A stretch of DNA of 64,000 nt from positions 62,001 through 126,000 of the forward strand of contig NZ_JAGINP010000015.1 of assembly GCF_017876155.1 (NCBI RefSeq), written 5' to 3'. Below are positions 1 through 7,870 of the stretch, in pieces (the first letter of the stretch is position 1; each line of letters begins with the position of its first letter). The DNA is from Azospirillum rugosum. GTDB lineage: Bacteria > Pseudomonadota > Alphaproteobacteria > Azospirillales > Azospirillaceae. The notes under the pieces are model-generated. The model made no database searches. It was given only the letters and a program-made list of their open reading frames with translations, and was not told the origin of the DNA. The position numbers and the translations under genes are program-made.

Positions 1-433
1 GCCGAAGCGAGCGGTTGGGCTCGTACACCGTCACCATGCGCGACCGCGGCGCCAGGATGCGGGCGAGATGGCCGGCTCCACAGCCGACCTCGACGACGTC
101 GCCGCCCGCCTCCTCCAATCCCAACCAGCCGATGAGATCCTGCAGGCGGCCGATCATCGAAGGGTGCACGGGGACGTTGGTGAGCGGTCCGTCCCCATAC
201 AATGCGTCGGCCAGGGCATCGTCGAACCCGGCGTTGAACAGGTGGCCGCACGCCGTGCAGGCGACAAGGCTGAGGTCGATGAAGCGGTCGCCGGATCGGC
301 CCGTCGATGAGTCGGGCTGGACCTCGGGCTGGACGTCGGCCGGTTCCAGCCGCCTGACGGTGCGGAGAGGGACCTGGGCGCGATGGACGGGGTGCATCCG
401 CGAGGATGTGCAGACGGGGCATTGCTCAAGCAT
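1..433 (-). CDS. SAM-dependent methyltransferase, C-terminal part beyond window edge
   Basis: The first 144 codons of a gene read leftward off the window. The N-terminus has two cysteine pairs (CPVC near residue 5 and CTACG near residue 65), like the zinc-binding domain that precedes sugar C-methyltransferases. It is followed by the SAM-binding motif VVEVGCGAGHLARIL. The family transfers methyl groups to nucleotide sugars or related acceptors, which fits the sugar-modifying genes next door. The start is the first ATG after an in-frame TGA at 458-460. No strong Shine-Dalgarno is visible. The acceptor cannot be told from the part seen. Confidence 0.75.
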   Translation of the reverse strand, partial: MLEQCPVCTSSRMHPVHRAQVPLRTVRRLEPADVQPEVQPDSSTGRSGDRFIDLSLVACTACGHLFNAGFDDALADALYGDGPLTNVPVHPSMIGRLQDLIGWLGLEEAGGDVVEVGCGAGHLARILAPRSRMVTVYEPNRSLR

Positions 434-602
434 GGGGGTATGATACGGCCTTTCGCCTCAACGCACCATCCACTCGGCAGCCGGGCCACTCGGAAATCGC
501 CCACCCGGCAAACGGGAATTCACATCTCATTAAGAATGAAGAAAAGATAATGGAGAAAATATTTTAGCTACCGCATCAACGCCTCTTGTACGGACAGGAC
601 GA

Positions 603-791
603 TTGAAGAGTCTCTTGAACCGCCTGTGGACGGGTGTTCTGTTCGTCACCGTGGTGCTGACGGCCGCCCTGATTGCCAGGCTCCTGGGGTGGGATCCGTT
701 GCGTCTGAAGCGCGCACCGGCGGCCGCAACCTACTGGATCGACCGATCTTCCTCCCGCACGGCCGCCGACACGATGGCACGGCTTCATTGA
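603..791 (+). CDS. Small SxtJ-like membrane protein preceding a carbamoyltransferase
   Basis: A 62-residue protein with one membrane segment (about residues 8-28) and the tail LGWDPLRLKR...YWIDRS. This resembles the C-terminus of SxtJ-type small membrane proteins that commonly sit beside NodU/CmcH carbamoyltransferases. The start is TTG, preceded by AGGAC at a good distance. The stop lies 17 bp before the carbamoyltransferase ATG, so the two are probably cotranscribed. Its role is unknown. A membrane anchor or partner for the carbamoyltransferase is an inference from context. The upstream 170 bp is AT-rich and probably holds the promoter. Confidence 0.6.
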   Translation: MKSLLNRLWTGVLFVTVVLTAALIARLLGWDPLRLKRAPAAATYWIDRSSSRTAADTMARLH

Positions 792-808
792 ACGACCGGA
801 CCGGCTCC

Positions 809-2644
809 ATGCGCATTCTCGGCATCTCGGCCTATTATCACGACAGCGCCGCCGCTCTGGTCGATGACGGCCGCATCGTCGCCGCGGCGCAGGAAGAACG
901 GTTCTCGCGCATCAAGCACGACCAGCGCTTTCCCCGCCAAGCCATCGATTATTGCCTGGCGGAGGCGGGAATCGGGCTTGCGCAGGTCGATCGCGTGGTC
1001 TTTTACGACAAGCCGCTGCTGAAGTTCGGGCGGCTCGCCGCCACCTACCTCGGCGTCGCGCCGCGGGGCCTGCGCTCCTTCAGCGAGGCCGCTCCGGCGT
1101 GGCTCGGCGACAAGCTGTTCCAGCGCCGAACCGTGTGCCGGGAATTGGCGCGTCTGGCCCCGGGGCGGGACTGGAAGCGCGACCTGCTGTTCACCGAGCA
1201 CCATCTTAGCCACGCGGCATCGGCCTTTTTCCCGTCTCCCTTCGCGGAGGCGGCGATCCTGACCCTGGACGGGGTCGGGGAATGGACGACGACGTCGCTT
1301 GGCATCGGGCGCGGCAACGACATCACCCTGCTGAAGGAAATCCGCTTTCCCCATTCCCTGGGCCTGCTTTATTCGGCCTTCACCTATTATCTCGGCTTCA
1401 AGGTGAACTCGGGCGAATACAAGGTCATGGGGCTGGCCCCCTATGGCGAGCCGCGCTACGCATCGGCAATTCTCGACCATCTGATCGACGTCAAGCCGGA
1501 CGGCTCCTTCTGGCTGGATCAAAGCTACTTTGACTACTGTGCCGGCCTGCGGATGACGAACGATCGGTTCGACACGCTGTTCGGAGGGCCGCGGCGACGG
1601 CCTGAGGAGCCTCTGACGCAACGCCACATGGATCTCGCCGCATCCGTCCAGGCGGTCACCGAGGAAGTCGTGCTGCGCCTGACCCGCACAGCGGCGGCGG
1701 AGACCGGGATGGAGAATCTCTGCCTCGCCGGCGGCGTCGCCCTCAACTGCGTGGCGAACGGCAAGGTGCTGCGCGACGGACGCTTCAAGCGCCTGTGGAT
1801 CCAGCCGGCCGCCGGTGATGCCGGCGGGGCGCTCGGCGCGGCGTTGGCCGCCAGCCACATGCTCCACGGCCTGCCGCGCCGTCCGGAGGAAGACGGCGAT
1901 GCCATGTCCGGGGCTTACCTTGGGCCGGCCTTCTCCGACGAGGATGCGATGACCCGCCTGTCGGCGGTCGGGGCCCGATTCGTGCGGCTGGACGACGAAG
2001 CCCTGCTCGCCCGCGCCGTGGACGACCTGACCGCCGGCAAGGCCCTCGGCTGGTTCCAGGGGCGCATGGAGTTCGGTCCGCGTGCGCTCGGCGCCCGCTC
2101 GATCATCGGTGACCCCCGCTCCCCGACGATGCAGAAGCTGCTCAACCTCAAGGTAAAGTACCGGGAGAGCTTCCGGCCCTTCGCCCCCTCGGTGCTGCGC
2201 GAGGATACGGCGGCGTGGTTCGAGCTGGATGTGGACAGCCCCTATATGCTGCTGGTCGCCAACGTCCGGCCGGAGCATCGGCGGGCCATGACCGCCGACG
2301 AGCAGGCCCTGTTCGGCATCGACAAGCTGAACGTGGTGCGTTCCGACATCCCGGCGGTGACCCACGTTGATTATTCGGCGCGCGTGCAGACCGTCCACGC
2401 CGGCACCAACCCGCGCTATCATGAGCTCCTGCGCCGCTTCAAGGAGCGGACGGGCTGCCCCGTGCTGGTCAACACAAGCTTCAACGTGCGTGGCGAGCCG
2501 ATCGTCTGCACGCCGGAGGATGCCTTCCGGTGCTTCATGGGCACCGACATCGAGGCGCTCGTTCTCGGCAATCTCTATCTTGCCAAGGGCGACCAGGACT
2601 CCTCGCTGAAGCACAGCACGAAGGACCAGTTCGAGCTGGATTGA
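809..2644 (+). CDS. Carbamoyltransferase, NodU/CmcH/TobZ family (copy 1)
   Basis: A 611-residue carbamoyltransferase of the usual family length. Members make carbamoyl-adenylate from carbamoyl phosphate and ATP, then carbamoylate a hydroxyl of a sugar or antibiotic. The N-terminal Kae1-like domain begins ILGISAYYHDSAAAL and has the metal-binding HHLSHAASAFF near residue 130. The C-terminal YrdC-like domain has GWFQGRMEFGPRALGARS and NTSFNVRGEPIV. The ATG at 809 starts exactly at the family's conserved N-terminus. The open frame runs further upstream but overlaps the small membrane gene. A second copy lies at 20900. The acceptor is probably a sugar made by this locus. Confidence 0.92.
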   Translation: MRILGISAYYHDSAAALVDDGRIVAAAQEERFSRIKHDQRFPRQAIDYCLAEAGIGLAQVDRVVFYDKPLLKFGRLAATYLGVAPRGLRSFSEAAPAWLGDKLFQRRTVCRELARLAPGRDWKRDLLFTEHHLSHAASAFFPSPFAEAAILTLDGVGEWTTTSLGIGRGNDITLLKEIRFPHSLGLLYSAFTYYLGFKVNSGEYKVMGLAPYGEPRYASAILDHLIDVKPDGSFWLDQSYFDYCAGLRMTNDRFDTLFGGPRRRPEEPLTQRHMDLAASVQAVTEEVVLRLTRTAAAETGMENLCLAGGVALNCVANGKVLRDGRFKRLWIQPAAGDAGGALGAALAASHMLHGLPRRPEEDGDAMSGAYLGPAFSDEDAMTRLSAVGARFVRLDDEALLARAVDDLTAGKALGWFQGRMEFGPRALGARSIIGDPRSPTMQKLLNLKVKYRESFRPFAPSVLREDTAAWFELDVDSPYMLLVANVRPEHRRAMTADEQALFGIDKLNVVRSDIPAVTHVDYSARVQTVHAGTNPRYHELLRRFKERTGCPVLVNTSFNVRGEPIVCTPEDAFRCFMGTDIEALVLGNLYLAKGDQDSSLKHSTKDQFELD

Positions 2645-2704
2645 TCCGGCTTGGAAAGGCCTTTCGCACCGCTGTACGGACCTCTCCTGACATGGCTCCC
2701 CGAC

Positions 2705-3787
2705 ATGGCTGAAATCCCTCATTCCACCATCCTGGTCGCCGGCGGCGCCGGGTTCGTCGGATCCAGCCTGTGCCTTCGGCTGAAGCGCGACCGGCCGCAC
2801 AGCCGCGTGATCGCGTTTGACAACCTGCGCCGGCGCGGTGGGGAACTGGCACTGGACCGCCTCAGGGCGGGAGGCGTGACCTTCCGGCACGGCGACGTGC
2901 GCAATCCCGAGGATCTGGCGGAGGTCGGCCCTTTCGACCTGCTGATCGACTGCTCGGCCGAGCCGTCGGTGCACGCCGGCTACGGCGGCAGCCCGGCCTA
3001 TGTCATCAACACCAACCTGATGGGCACGGTCCATTGCCTGGAAGCGGCGCGCCGGCACGGGGCCGACGTGGTCTTCCTGTCGACCAGCCGCATCTATCCC
3101 ATCGCCGGCCTCCGCGCCCTGCCGTTGCAGCGTCGCGGCGACCGCTTGGCCGTATCAACCGGCGAGGCCGGTTCGGGCTGGTCGGCCCAGGGCATCACCA
3201 CCGATTTTCCTCTGACCGGCAACCGGTCCATCTACGGCGCGACCAAGCTCGCTTCCGAACTTCTCATCGAAGAGTACCGGGCCATGTACGGCCTGCGCAC
3301 CGTGGTGAACCGCTGCGGCGTGCTGACCGGTCCCTGGCAGATGGGCCGGGTCGACCAGGGGTTCGTGGTCTTGTGGGCGGCACGCCACCTCTACGGTGGT
3401 GGCCTCGGCTACAGCGGGTTCGGCGGCGAAGGCATCCAGGTGCGCGACATCCTGCATGTCGCCGACCTCTATGACCTCCTGACACGGCAACTGGCCGAGT
3501 TGGATCGCCACAGCGGCTGCGTCTACAACGTCGGCGGCGGCCTGGAGACCAGCGTCTCGCTGGCCGAGCTGACCGAGCATTGCGCACGTCGGACCGGACG
3601 GCGTCTTGTGATGGAACGCGACCCCGAAACACGGCCCGCCGACATTCCCTGGTACGTCACCGACAACACCGCCGTCAGCGCGGCCACCGGGTGGCGGCCG
3701 CAGCGTTCGGTGGACGTCATTCTCGACGAAGTCTTCGACTGGCTCGGCACTGAACGTGCCACGCTGGAATCCATCCTGGCAGGGTAA
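2705..3787 (+). CDS. NAD-dependent epimerase/dehydratase (extended SDR)
   Basis: A nucleotide-sugar epimerase or dehydratase of 360 residues. The N-terminus has the Rossmann motif GGAGFVGSSL, and the active site has YGATK (Tyr-x-x-x-Lys). It ends in the variable substrate-binding half typical of extended SDRs. An in-frame ATG at 2651 exists, but 2705 places the Rossmann strand at the usual distance. Neither has a strong Shine-Dalgarno. It runs 11 bp ahead of a second SDR, so the two probably act in sequence on one nucleotide-linked sugar. The substrate is not readable. CDP- or GDP-sugar epimerases are the closest type. Confidence 0.85.
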   Translation: MAEIPHSTILVAGGAGFVGSSLCLRLKRDRPHSRVIAFDNLRRRGGELALDRLRAGGVTFRHGDVRNPEDLAEVGPFDLLIDCSAEPSVHAGYGGSPAYVINTNLMGTVHCLEAARRHGADVVFLSTSRIYPIAGLRALPLQRRGDRLAVSTGEAGSGWSAQGITTDFPLTGNRSIYGATKLASELLIEEYRAMYGLRTVVNRCGVLTGPWQMGRVDQGFVVLWAARHLYGGGLGYSGFGGEGIQVRDILHVADLYDLLTRQLAELDRHSGCVYNVGGGLETSVSLAELTEHCARRTGRRLVMERDPETRPADIPWYVTDNTAVSAATGWRPQRSVDVILDEVFDWLGTERATLESILAG

Positions 3788-3798
3788 GGAGTGTCCCC

Positions 3799-4893
3799 AT
3801 GTCCGTCGTCATCGTGACCGGATCGGCCGGCCTGATCGGCGCCGAAGCCGTCGGTTTCTTCGCGGAGAAGGGGTTCGATGTGGTCGGCGTCGACAACGAC
3901 ATGCGCCGTCATTTCTTCGGCGACGATGCCTCGACGGCGTGGAGCCGCGAGCGGCTGGAGCGGCGCTGGAAGAACTCCTACCGCCACGTCGCGGCCGACA
4001 TCCGCGACCGGGACGCCATGGACGGCCTGTTCGCCCGCTACGGAAAGGCCGTGGCACTGGTCATCCACACCGCCGCCCAGCCATCCCACGACTGGGCGGT
4101 GCGCGACCCCTTCACCGACTTCGCCGTCAACGCCAACGGCACCCTGAACCTGCTGGAAGCGACGCGGGCCCATGCGCCCGATGCCCCCTTCATCTTCACT
4201 TCGACCAACAAGGTCTACGGGGATGCCCCGAACCGGCTGCCGCTGGTCGAGACCGGCACGCGCTGGGAACTGGCGCCCGACCATCCCTTCCATGCGCACG
4301 GCATCGACGAGACGATGAGCGTGGACCGGACGCTCCATTCCCTGTTCGGCGTTTCGAAGCTGTCGGCCGACGCGATGGTGCAGGAATACGGGCGCTACTT
4401 CGGCCTGCGCACCGCCTGTTTCCGCGGCGGCTGCCTGACCGGGCCCGGCCATTCCGGCGCCCAGCTCCACGGCTTTCTCGCCTATCTCATGAAATGCGCC
4501 GTCACCGGCACGCCCTACACCGTGTTCGGCTACAAGGGCAAGCAGGTGCGCGACAACATCCATTCCTTCGACCTGGTCAACGCCTTCTGGCATTTCTTCC
4601 AGGCGCCGCGGGCGGGTGAAGTCTACAACATGGGCGGTGGCCGGGCCGCCAACTGTTCGATGCTGGAAGCCATTGCGCTCGCCGGGCGGCTCACCGGACG
4701 GGAGATGTCCTGGACCTACAGCGAGACCAACCGCGTCGGCGATCACATCTGGTGGATCAGCGACACCCGCCGCTTCCAGGCCCATTACCCGGACTGGTCG
4801 CTGACCTACGGCATCGACCGCATCCTGACCGAAATGCACGGGGAAATGGCCGAACGGTGGGGCCGCGGCGTTTGCGATGCGGGTTCCGCCTGA
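3799..4893 (+). CDS. NAD-dependent epimerase, CDP-paratose 2-epimerase-like
   Basis: A 364-residue extended SDR starting GSAGLIGAEAVGFF, with spacing of the RfbE (CDP-paratose 2-epimerase)/WbiI kind, including the insert around WELAPDHPFH. A TAAGGAG Shine-Dalgarno precedes the ATG. The active-site motif reads FGVSK (SLFGVSKLSAD), so the usual catalytic tyrosine appears to be phenylalanine. Either this subfamily uses another residue or the enzyme does not perform the classical oxidation. It is cotranscribed with the SDR at 2705 and converges on the oxygenase gene at 4898. Confidence 0.85.
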   Translation: MSVVIVTGSAGLIGAEAVGFFAEKGFDVVGVDNDMRRHFFGDDASTAWSRERLERRWKNSYRHVAADIRDRDAMDGLFARYGKAVALVIHTAAQPSHDWAVRDPFTDFAVNANGTLNLLEATRAHAPDAPFIFTSTNKVYGDAPNRLPLVETGTRWELAPDHPFHAHGIDETMSVDRTLHSLFGVSKLSADAMVQEYGRYFGLRTACFRGGCLTGPGHSGAQLHGFLAYLMKCAVTGTPYTVFGYKGKQVRDNIHSFDLVNAFWHFFQAPRAGEVYNMGGGRAANCSMLEAIALAGRLTGREMSWTYSETNRVGDHIWWISDTRRFQAHYPDWSLTYGIDRILTEMHGEMAERWGRGVCDAGSA

Positions 4894-4897
4894 CGGA

Positions 4898-5746
4898 TCA
4901 GCAGGCCCCGTCGCCCGGAAGGTTGTCGATCAGAAGGCGGGTCGATTCCGGATCGAAAATCTCGCCCAACAGATCCTTCCGTGCGCCCAGGAAGCACTGA
5001 TAGCCGCGCCGCTCGTAATCCTCGTCCAGATATTGCCCATGCCATGCGTTGGGAGCGTTGACAAAGGCGACCAGCGTGTTGGGGGCGAAGGGAATGCGCT
5101 TGGCTTCGACACAGGAAATCCCAAGCGCCGAGGCGTATTGGGCTCTGTAGGGAGTGGGCAGCTCGGATGGCATCTTCGGACGGCCGGCACCCTGTTGGGC
5201 ATAAAGACGGGTGCCGAGATGCTGGTGGTCGGCGTCGGAAGGCATGTAGATCAGTATGGTGATCAGCCCCAGAAGATTGTCGATGTGCGGGGCAAGATGG
5301 TGCGGGCTCCGGCGCGCCACCAGTTCGTCCTCCACCACCTCGAAGTCGGACATGGAGAAGACGTGCTCGCTCTTCGGCTCGCGGCTGTATTGGCGGGCAC
5401 TGTCCGTGACCGCGTCACCCAGGCGAAGGAACACCCAGGGGTAAAGGTACGACTGCACGAAGTCCCGGAAGAAACCCCAGAATTCCCGCTGCCCGTCCGG
5501 CAAGCGGGCAATCTGGCCGGTCGCGTCGGCCGCCAGGGGCACAAATGGCTTGAAATACATGCCAAGGCATTTGTCGCTGCCTATCGGCGCAAAATGTTCG
5601 CTTGGCCAGTTTTCAATCAGCAAATTGTAATAATCATACGGGAAGACATTATGAAGATACAGATGCGGCGCGGGAAACGGGGTGCAAAACGTCTGGCTGA
5701 ATCGCTCGTCGGCATGCGCGCGTAACTTCCGAAGATCGTAGACCAT
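4898..5746 (-). CDS. 2-oxoglutarate/Fe(II)-dependent oxygenase-like protein
   Basis: A 282-residue protein. Iron ligands can be proposed as His154-x-Asp156 (APHIDNLLGLITILIYMP) and His236 (NAWHGQ), followed by arginines at 246-247 that could hold 2-oxoglutarate. This is the H-x-D...H pattern of the prolyl-4-hydroxylase-like superfamily. The family hydroxylates or otherwise oxidises small molecules, lipids or proteins. The start is firm: GGAGGTG lies just upstream of the ATG. It is the last gene of a leftward operon of sugar genes, which hints at hydroxylation of a glycan precursor, but the substrate is unknown. Confidence 0.75.
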   Translation of the reverse strand: MVYDLRKLRAHADERFSQTFCTPFPAPHLYLHNVFPYDYYNLLIENWPSEHFAPIGSDKCLGMYFKPFVPLAADATGQIARLPDGQREFWGFFRDFVQSYLYPWVFLRLGDAVTDSARQYSREPKSEHVFSMSDFEVVEDELVARRSPHHLAPHIDNLLGLITILIYMPSDADHQHLGTRLYAQQGAGRPKMPSELPTPYRAQYASALGISCVEAKRIPFAPNTLVAFVNAPNAWHGQYLDEDYERRGYQCFLGARKDLLGEIFDPESTRLLIDNLPGDGAC

Positions 5747-5795
5747 GGAACACCTCCGTTTCCCAAGTCGAAGGACCGTGCCGACGATGTCCGCA

Positions 5796-6917
5796 TCAGG
5801 GGTCCTTCTGGTAGCACCCCTGACAGGCTTGCGGAATGTTGCCGTCGAGATGGGCGGCGCGGAACCGGCGGTAACTTTCGCCGGTCCAGGTTCCCGTGAA
5901 GTCGTCCGCATCTCCCAGATCGAGCACTTCGGGCGTGGCGATGGTGCAGCACGGGACGACGCGCTGGTCCGAGGAGACATAGGCGCGCTCGAACGGCCAG
6001 GGGCACAGGGTCTCGCGGGACCGCGTGCTGTACTTGCTGGTGACGGTCCAGAACGACACGGTGATGCCGAGCGCCCGCCCCCGTTCCAGCAGCCGGAAGC
6101 AGGTCTGGGTGTCCACACGCCCATCGACCCCGATCTCGGCGTTGCGCCGGCCCCACTCGGCCTGTCCCCAGTCGGTCAGCGTCAAGGACAGGGCCAAATC
6201 CTTGAACCCCATCGTCGCCGCCAAATCGACGAAGGCGTCGAGCTGGTGGACGTTGCCCGCCTGCACGACCACCCACATCTTGGTCCGCGACACCCCGATC
6301 TGGTCGCAGTACGCGTTGATCAGGCGGCAATTCTCCACGACGCGTTCGAACACCGAGCCGCGGCGTATCCCTTCGAAAACCTCCTTGGTGGCCCCGTCGA
6401 TGGAGATCTGCACCTCGTTCGGGTCGGCGTCGATCAGCCGGCGGTAATTGTCGTGCAGGTGCAGCAGCGAGGCGTTGGTCGTCGTCCGCACCCATATGTG
6501 CGAGCGCCGCGCGTGGCGGATCATCTCGAAATAGTCGTCGCGCTGCAGCAGCGGCTCGCCCATGCCCTGAAGCTTGATTTCGACCAGCCCGTACTGCTCG
6601 TCGACAAGTCGCTTGAAGGCGTCGAGCGGGAGGTCGGCGGCGCGCCGGCCCTTCGGCCAGTCGCTGACCTGGCACATCACGCAGCGGAAGTTGCAGCGGC
6701 TGACGTTCTCGATGTCCAGCTTGATCGGCAGGTAGTCGAGGTCGACCTCGCCGCGGCGAGCGCGCTGGTATTTCTCATAATTTTCCCGGCGACGCGGATC
6801 GTGGGCCAAAGCCAGCTCCAGCTCGCGCCGGTATGCGGCCAGCCCCATCGAGGGCTGGGGCGTGGGAAGGCTGCCCGGACCATTGCCGGCTGTCGGTTGA
6901 AGCGGGGTGCCGGTCAC
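5796..6917 (-). CDS. Radical SAM protein with SPASM-like C-terminus
   Basis: A 373-residue radical SAM enzyme. The 4Fe-4S motif is Cys75-x3-Cys79-x2-Cys82 (SRCNFRCVMC). The C-terminal part has further cysteines (CPWPFERAYV, VPCCTIATP, ACQGCY) in a SPASM-like arrangement that would bind auxiliary clusters. The start is GTG, overlapping the stop of the upstream gene as GTGA, with GGAGG nine or so bases upstream. An internal ATG at codon 24 is possible. Radical SAM/SPASM enzymes in sugar clusters catalyse dehydrogenation, epimerisation or C-C changes. Which one applies here cannot be read. Confidence 0.88.
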   Translation of the reverse strand: MTGTPLQPTAGNGPGSLPTPQPSMGLAAYRRELELALAHDPRRRENYEKYQRARRGEVDLDYLPIKLDIENVSRCNFRCVMCQVSDWPKGRRAADLPLDAFKRLVDEQYGLVEIKLQGMGEPLLQRDDYFEMIRHARRSHIWVRTTTNASLLHLHDNYRRLIDADPNEVQISIDGATKEVFEGIRRGSVFERVVENCRLINAYCDQIGVSRTKMWVVVQAGNVHQLDAFVDLAATMGFKDLALSLTLTDWGQAEWGRRNAEIGVDGRVDTQTCFRLLERGRALGITVSFWTVTSKYSTRSRETLCPWPFERAYVSSDQRVVPCCTIATPEVLDLGDADDFTGTWTGESYRRFRAAHLDGNIPQACQGCYQKDP

Positions 6918-7849
6918 GGTGGGAAAGCCTCCAGAGCGTCGCGGCCCAGGCGGCCGAGGACGCTGTTGAGCCAGATGTCCGTCTCGATGTTGTGGCGACC
7001 TTCGGCGCACAGTTCCTTGAAATGCTCGTACTCGATCGCCCAGGTCGGATCGGGCTGCACCAGCGTGACCGTCTCCTCGGGCGGACGGCCGCTGGGCAGA
7101 ACGCGCCGGCGCATCGTGAAGGAGCTGGGCCCCCACTTGCACAGCGATTCGATGTGGGCGCTGCCTTTCTCGGCGAAGACGTCGGCGACGAAATGGTTGC
7201 GCCAGCTCACCAGCGACATTTCGACCTGAATGGGCAAATCGCCATTGCGGGCCAGGACGATGTGGTCGAAGGAGCGGTTCTCGAAACGGTCGGCGGCGAT
7301 GACCCGAAACCCGTCCTCGCCGGCGGCCCCGATGCGCTCGCCGAACCAGAACAGCAGGGTGTCGAGCAGATGCGAGCCCAGATCGGGCAGAACCCCGGCA
7401 CCTTCGTCCCGCCACACGGAATTGTACACGTCGCGCACCGTCCCGTTCCCATAGAACAGGCGCACGTGGAAAATCCGGCCGAGAACACCGGAGTCGAGCA
7501 CCTCCTTCATGCGCACGAAATGCGGCTCGAAGCGGTGGTTGTACGCCGTGTAGCAGCTGGTCCGGCGCGCCACCGCCAGGTCCGCCAAGGCCTGCAGTTC
7601 ACCCTCGTCGGCGGTCAGCGGCTTTTCGACAAGGACGTGCTTGCCATGCTCCAGCAGGTACCGGAGGATCTCCATCTTGGGAGCATCGGGCGTGCACACC
7701 AGAGCCGCATCGTAGGACTCCGGCGGCACCTCCTCGACCCTGCGGAAGTCGGCCGGGGCCACCGGATCGACGGTGGCCACCACGTCCGTACCGGCAACGG
7801 CCCGGCGCTTGCGCCCCTGGATGCCGAGGCCGACGACAATCGTGCGCAT
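6914..7849 (-). CDS. Gfo/Idh/MocA family oxidoreductase
   Basis: A 311-residue NAD(P)-dependent sugar oxidoreductase. The N-terminal Rossmann fold starts MRTIVVGLGIQGRKR. The family signature is VEKPLT near residue 80, and YNHRFEPHF follows at the end of the cofactor domain. The C-terminal alpha/beta substrate domain is complete. AGGGAGGG lies upstream of the ATG. The stop overlaps the GTG start of the radical SAM gene, so the two are translationally coupled and probably act on the same intermediate. In glycan loci, relatives oxidise C3 or C4 of nucleotide sugars. Confidence 0.9.
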   Translation of the reverse strand: MRTIVVGLGIQGRKRRAVAGTDVVATVDPVAPADFRRVEEVPPESYDAALVCTPDAPKMEILRYLLEHGKHVLVEKPLTADEGELQALADLAVARRTSCYTAYNHRFEPHFVRMKEVLDSGVLGRIFHVRLFYGNGTVRDVYNSVWRDEGAGVLPDLGSHLLDTLLFWFGERIGAAGEDGFRVIAADRFENRSFDHIVLARNGDLPIQVEMSLVSWRNHFVADVFAEKGSAHIESLCKWGPSSFTMRRRVLPSGRPPEETVTLVQPDPTWAIEYEHFKELCAEGRHNIETDIWLNSVLGRLGRDALEAFPP

Positions 7850-7870
7850 TTTCGCCCTCCCTCCTCAGGT

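Noticed and set aside
785..3058. 757-codon open frame on the minus strand opposite the carbamoyltransferase and SDR
   Set aside because: It lies opposite two clear enzyme genes and its translation is low-complexity. Long antisense frames are expected at this GC content.
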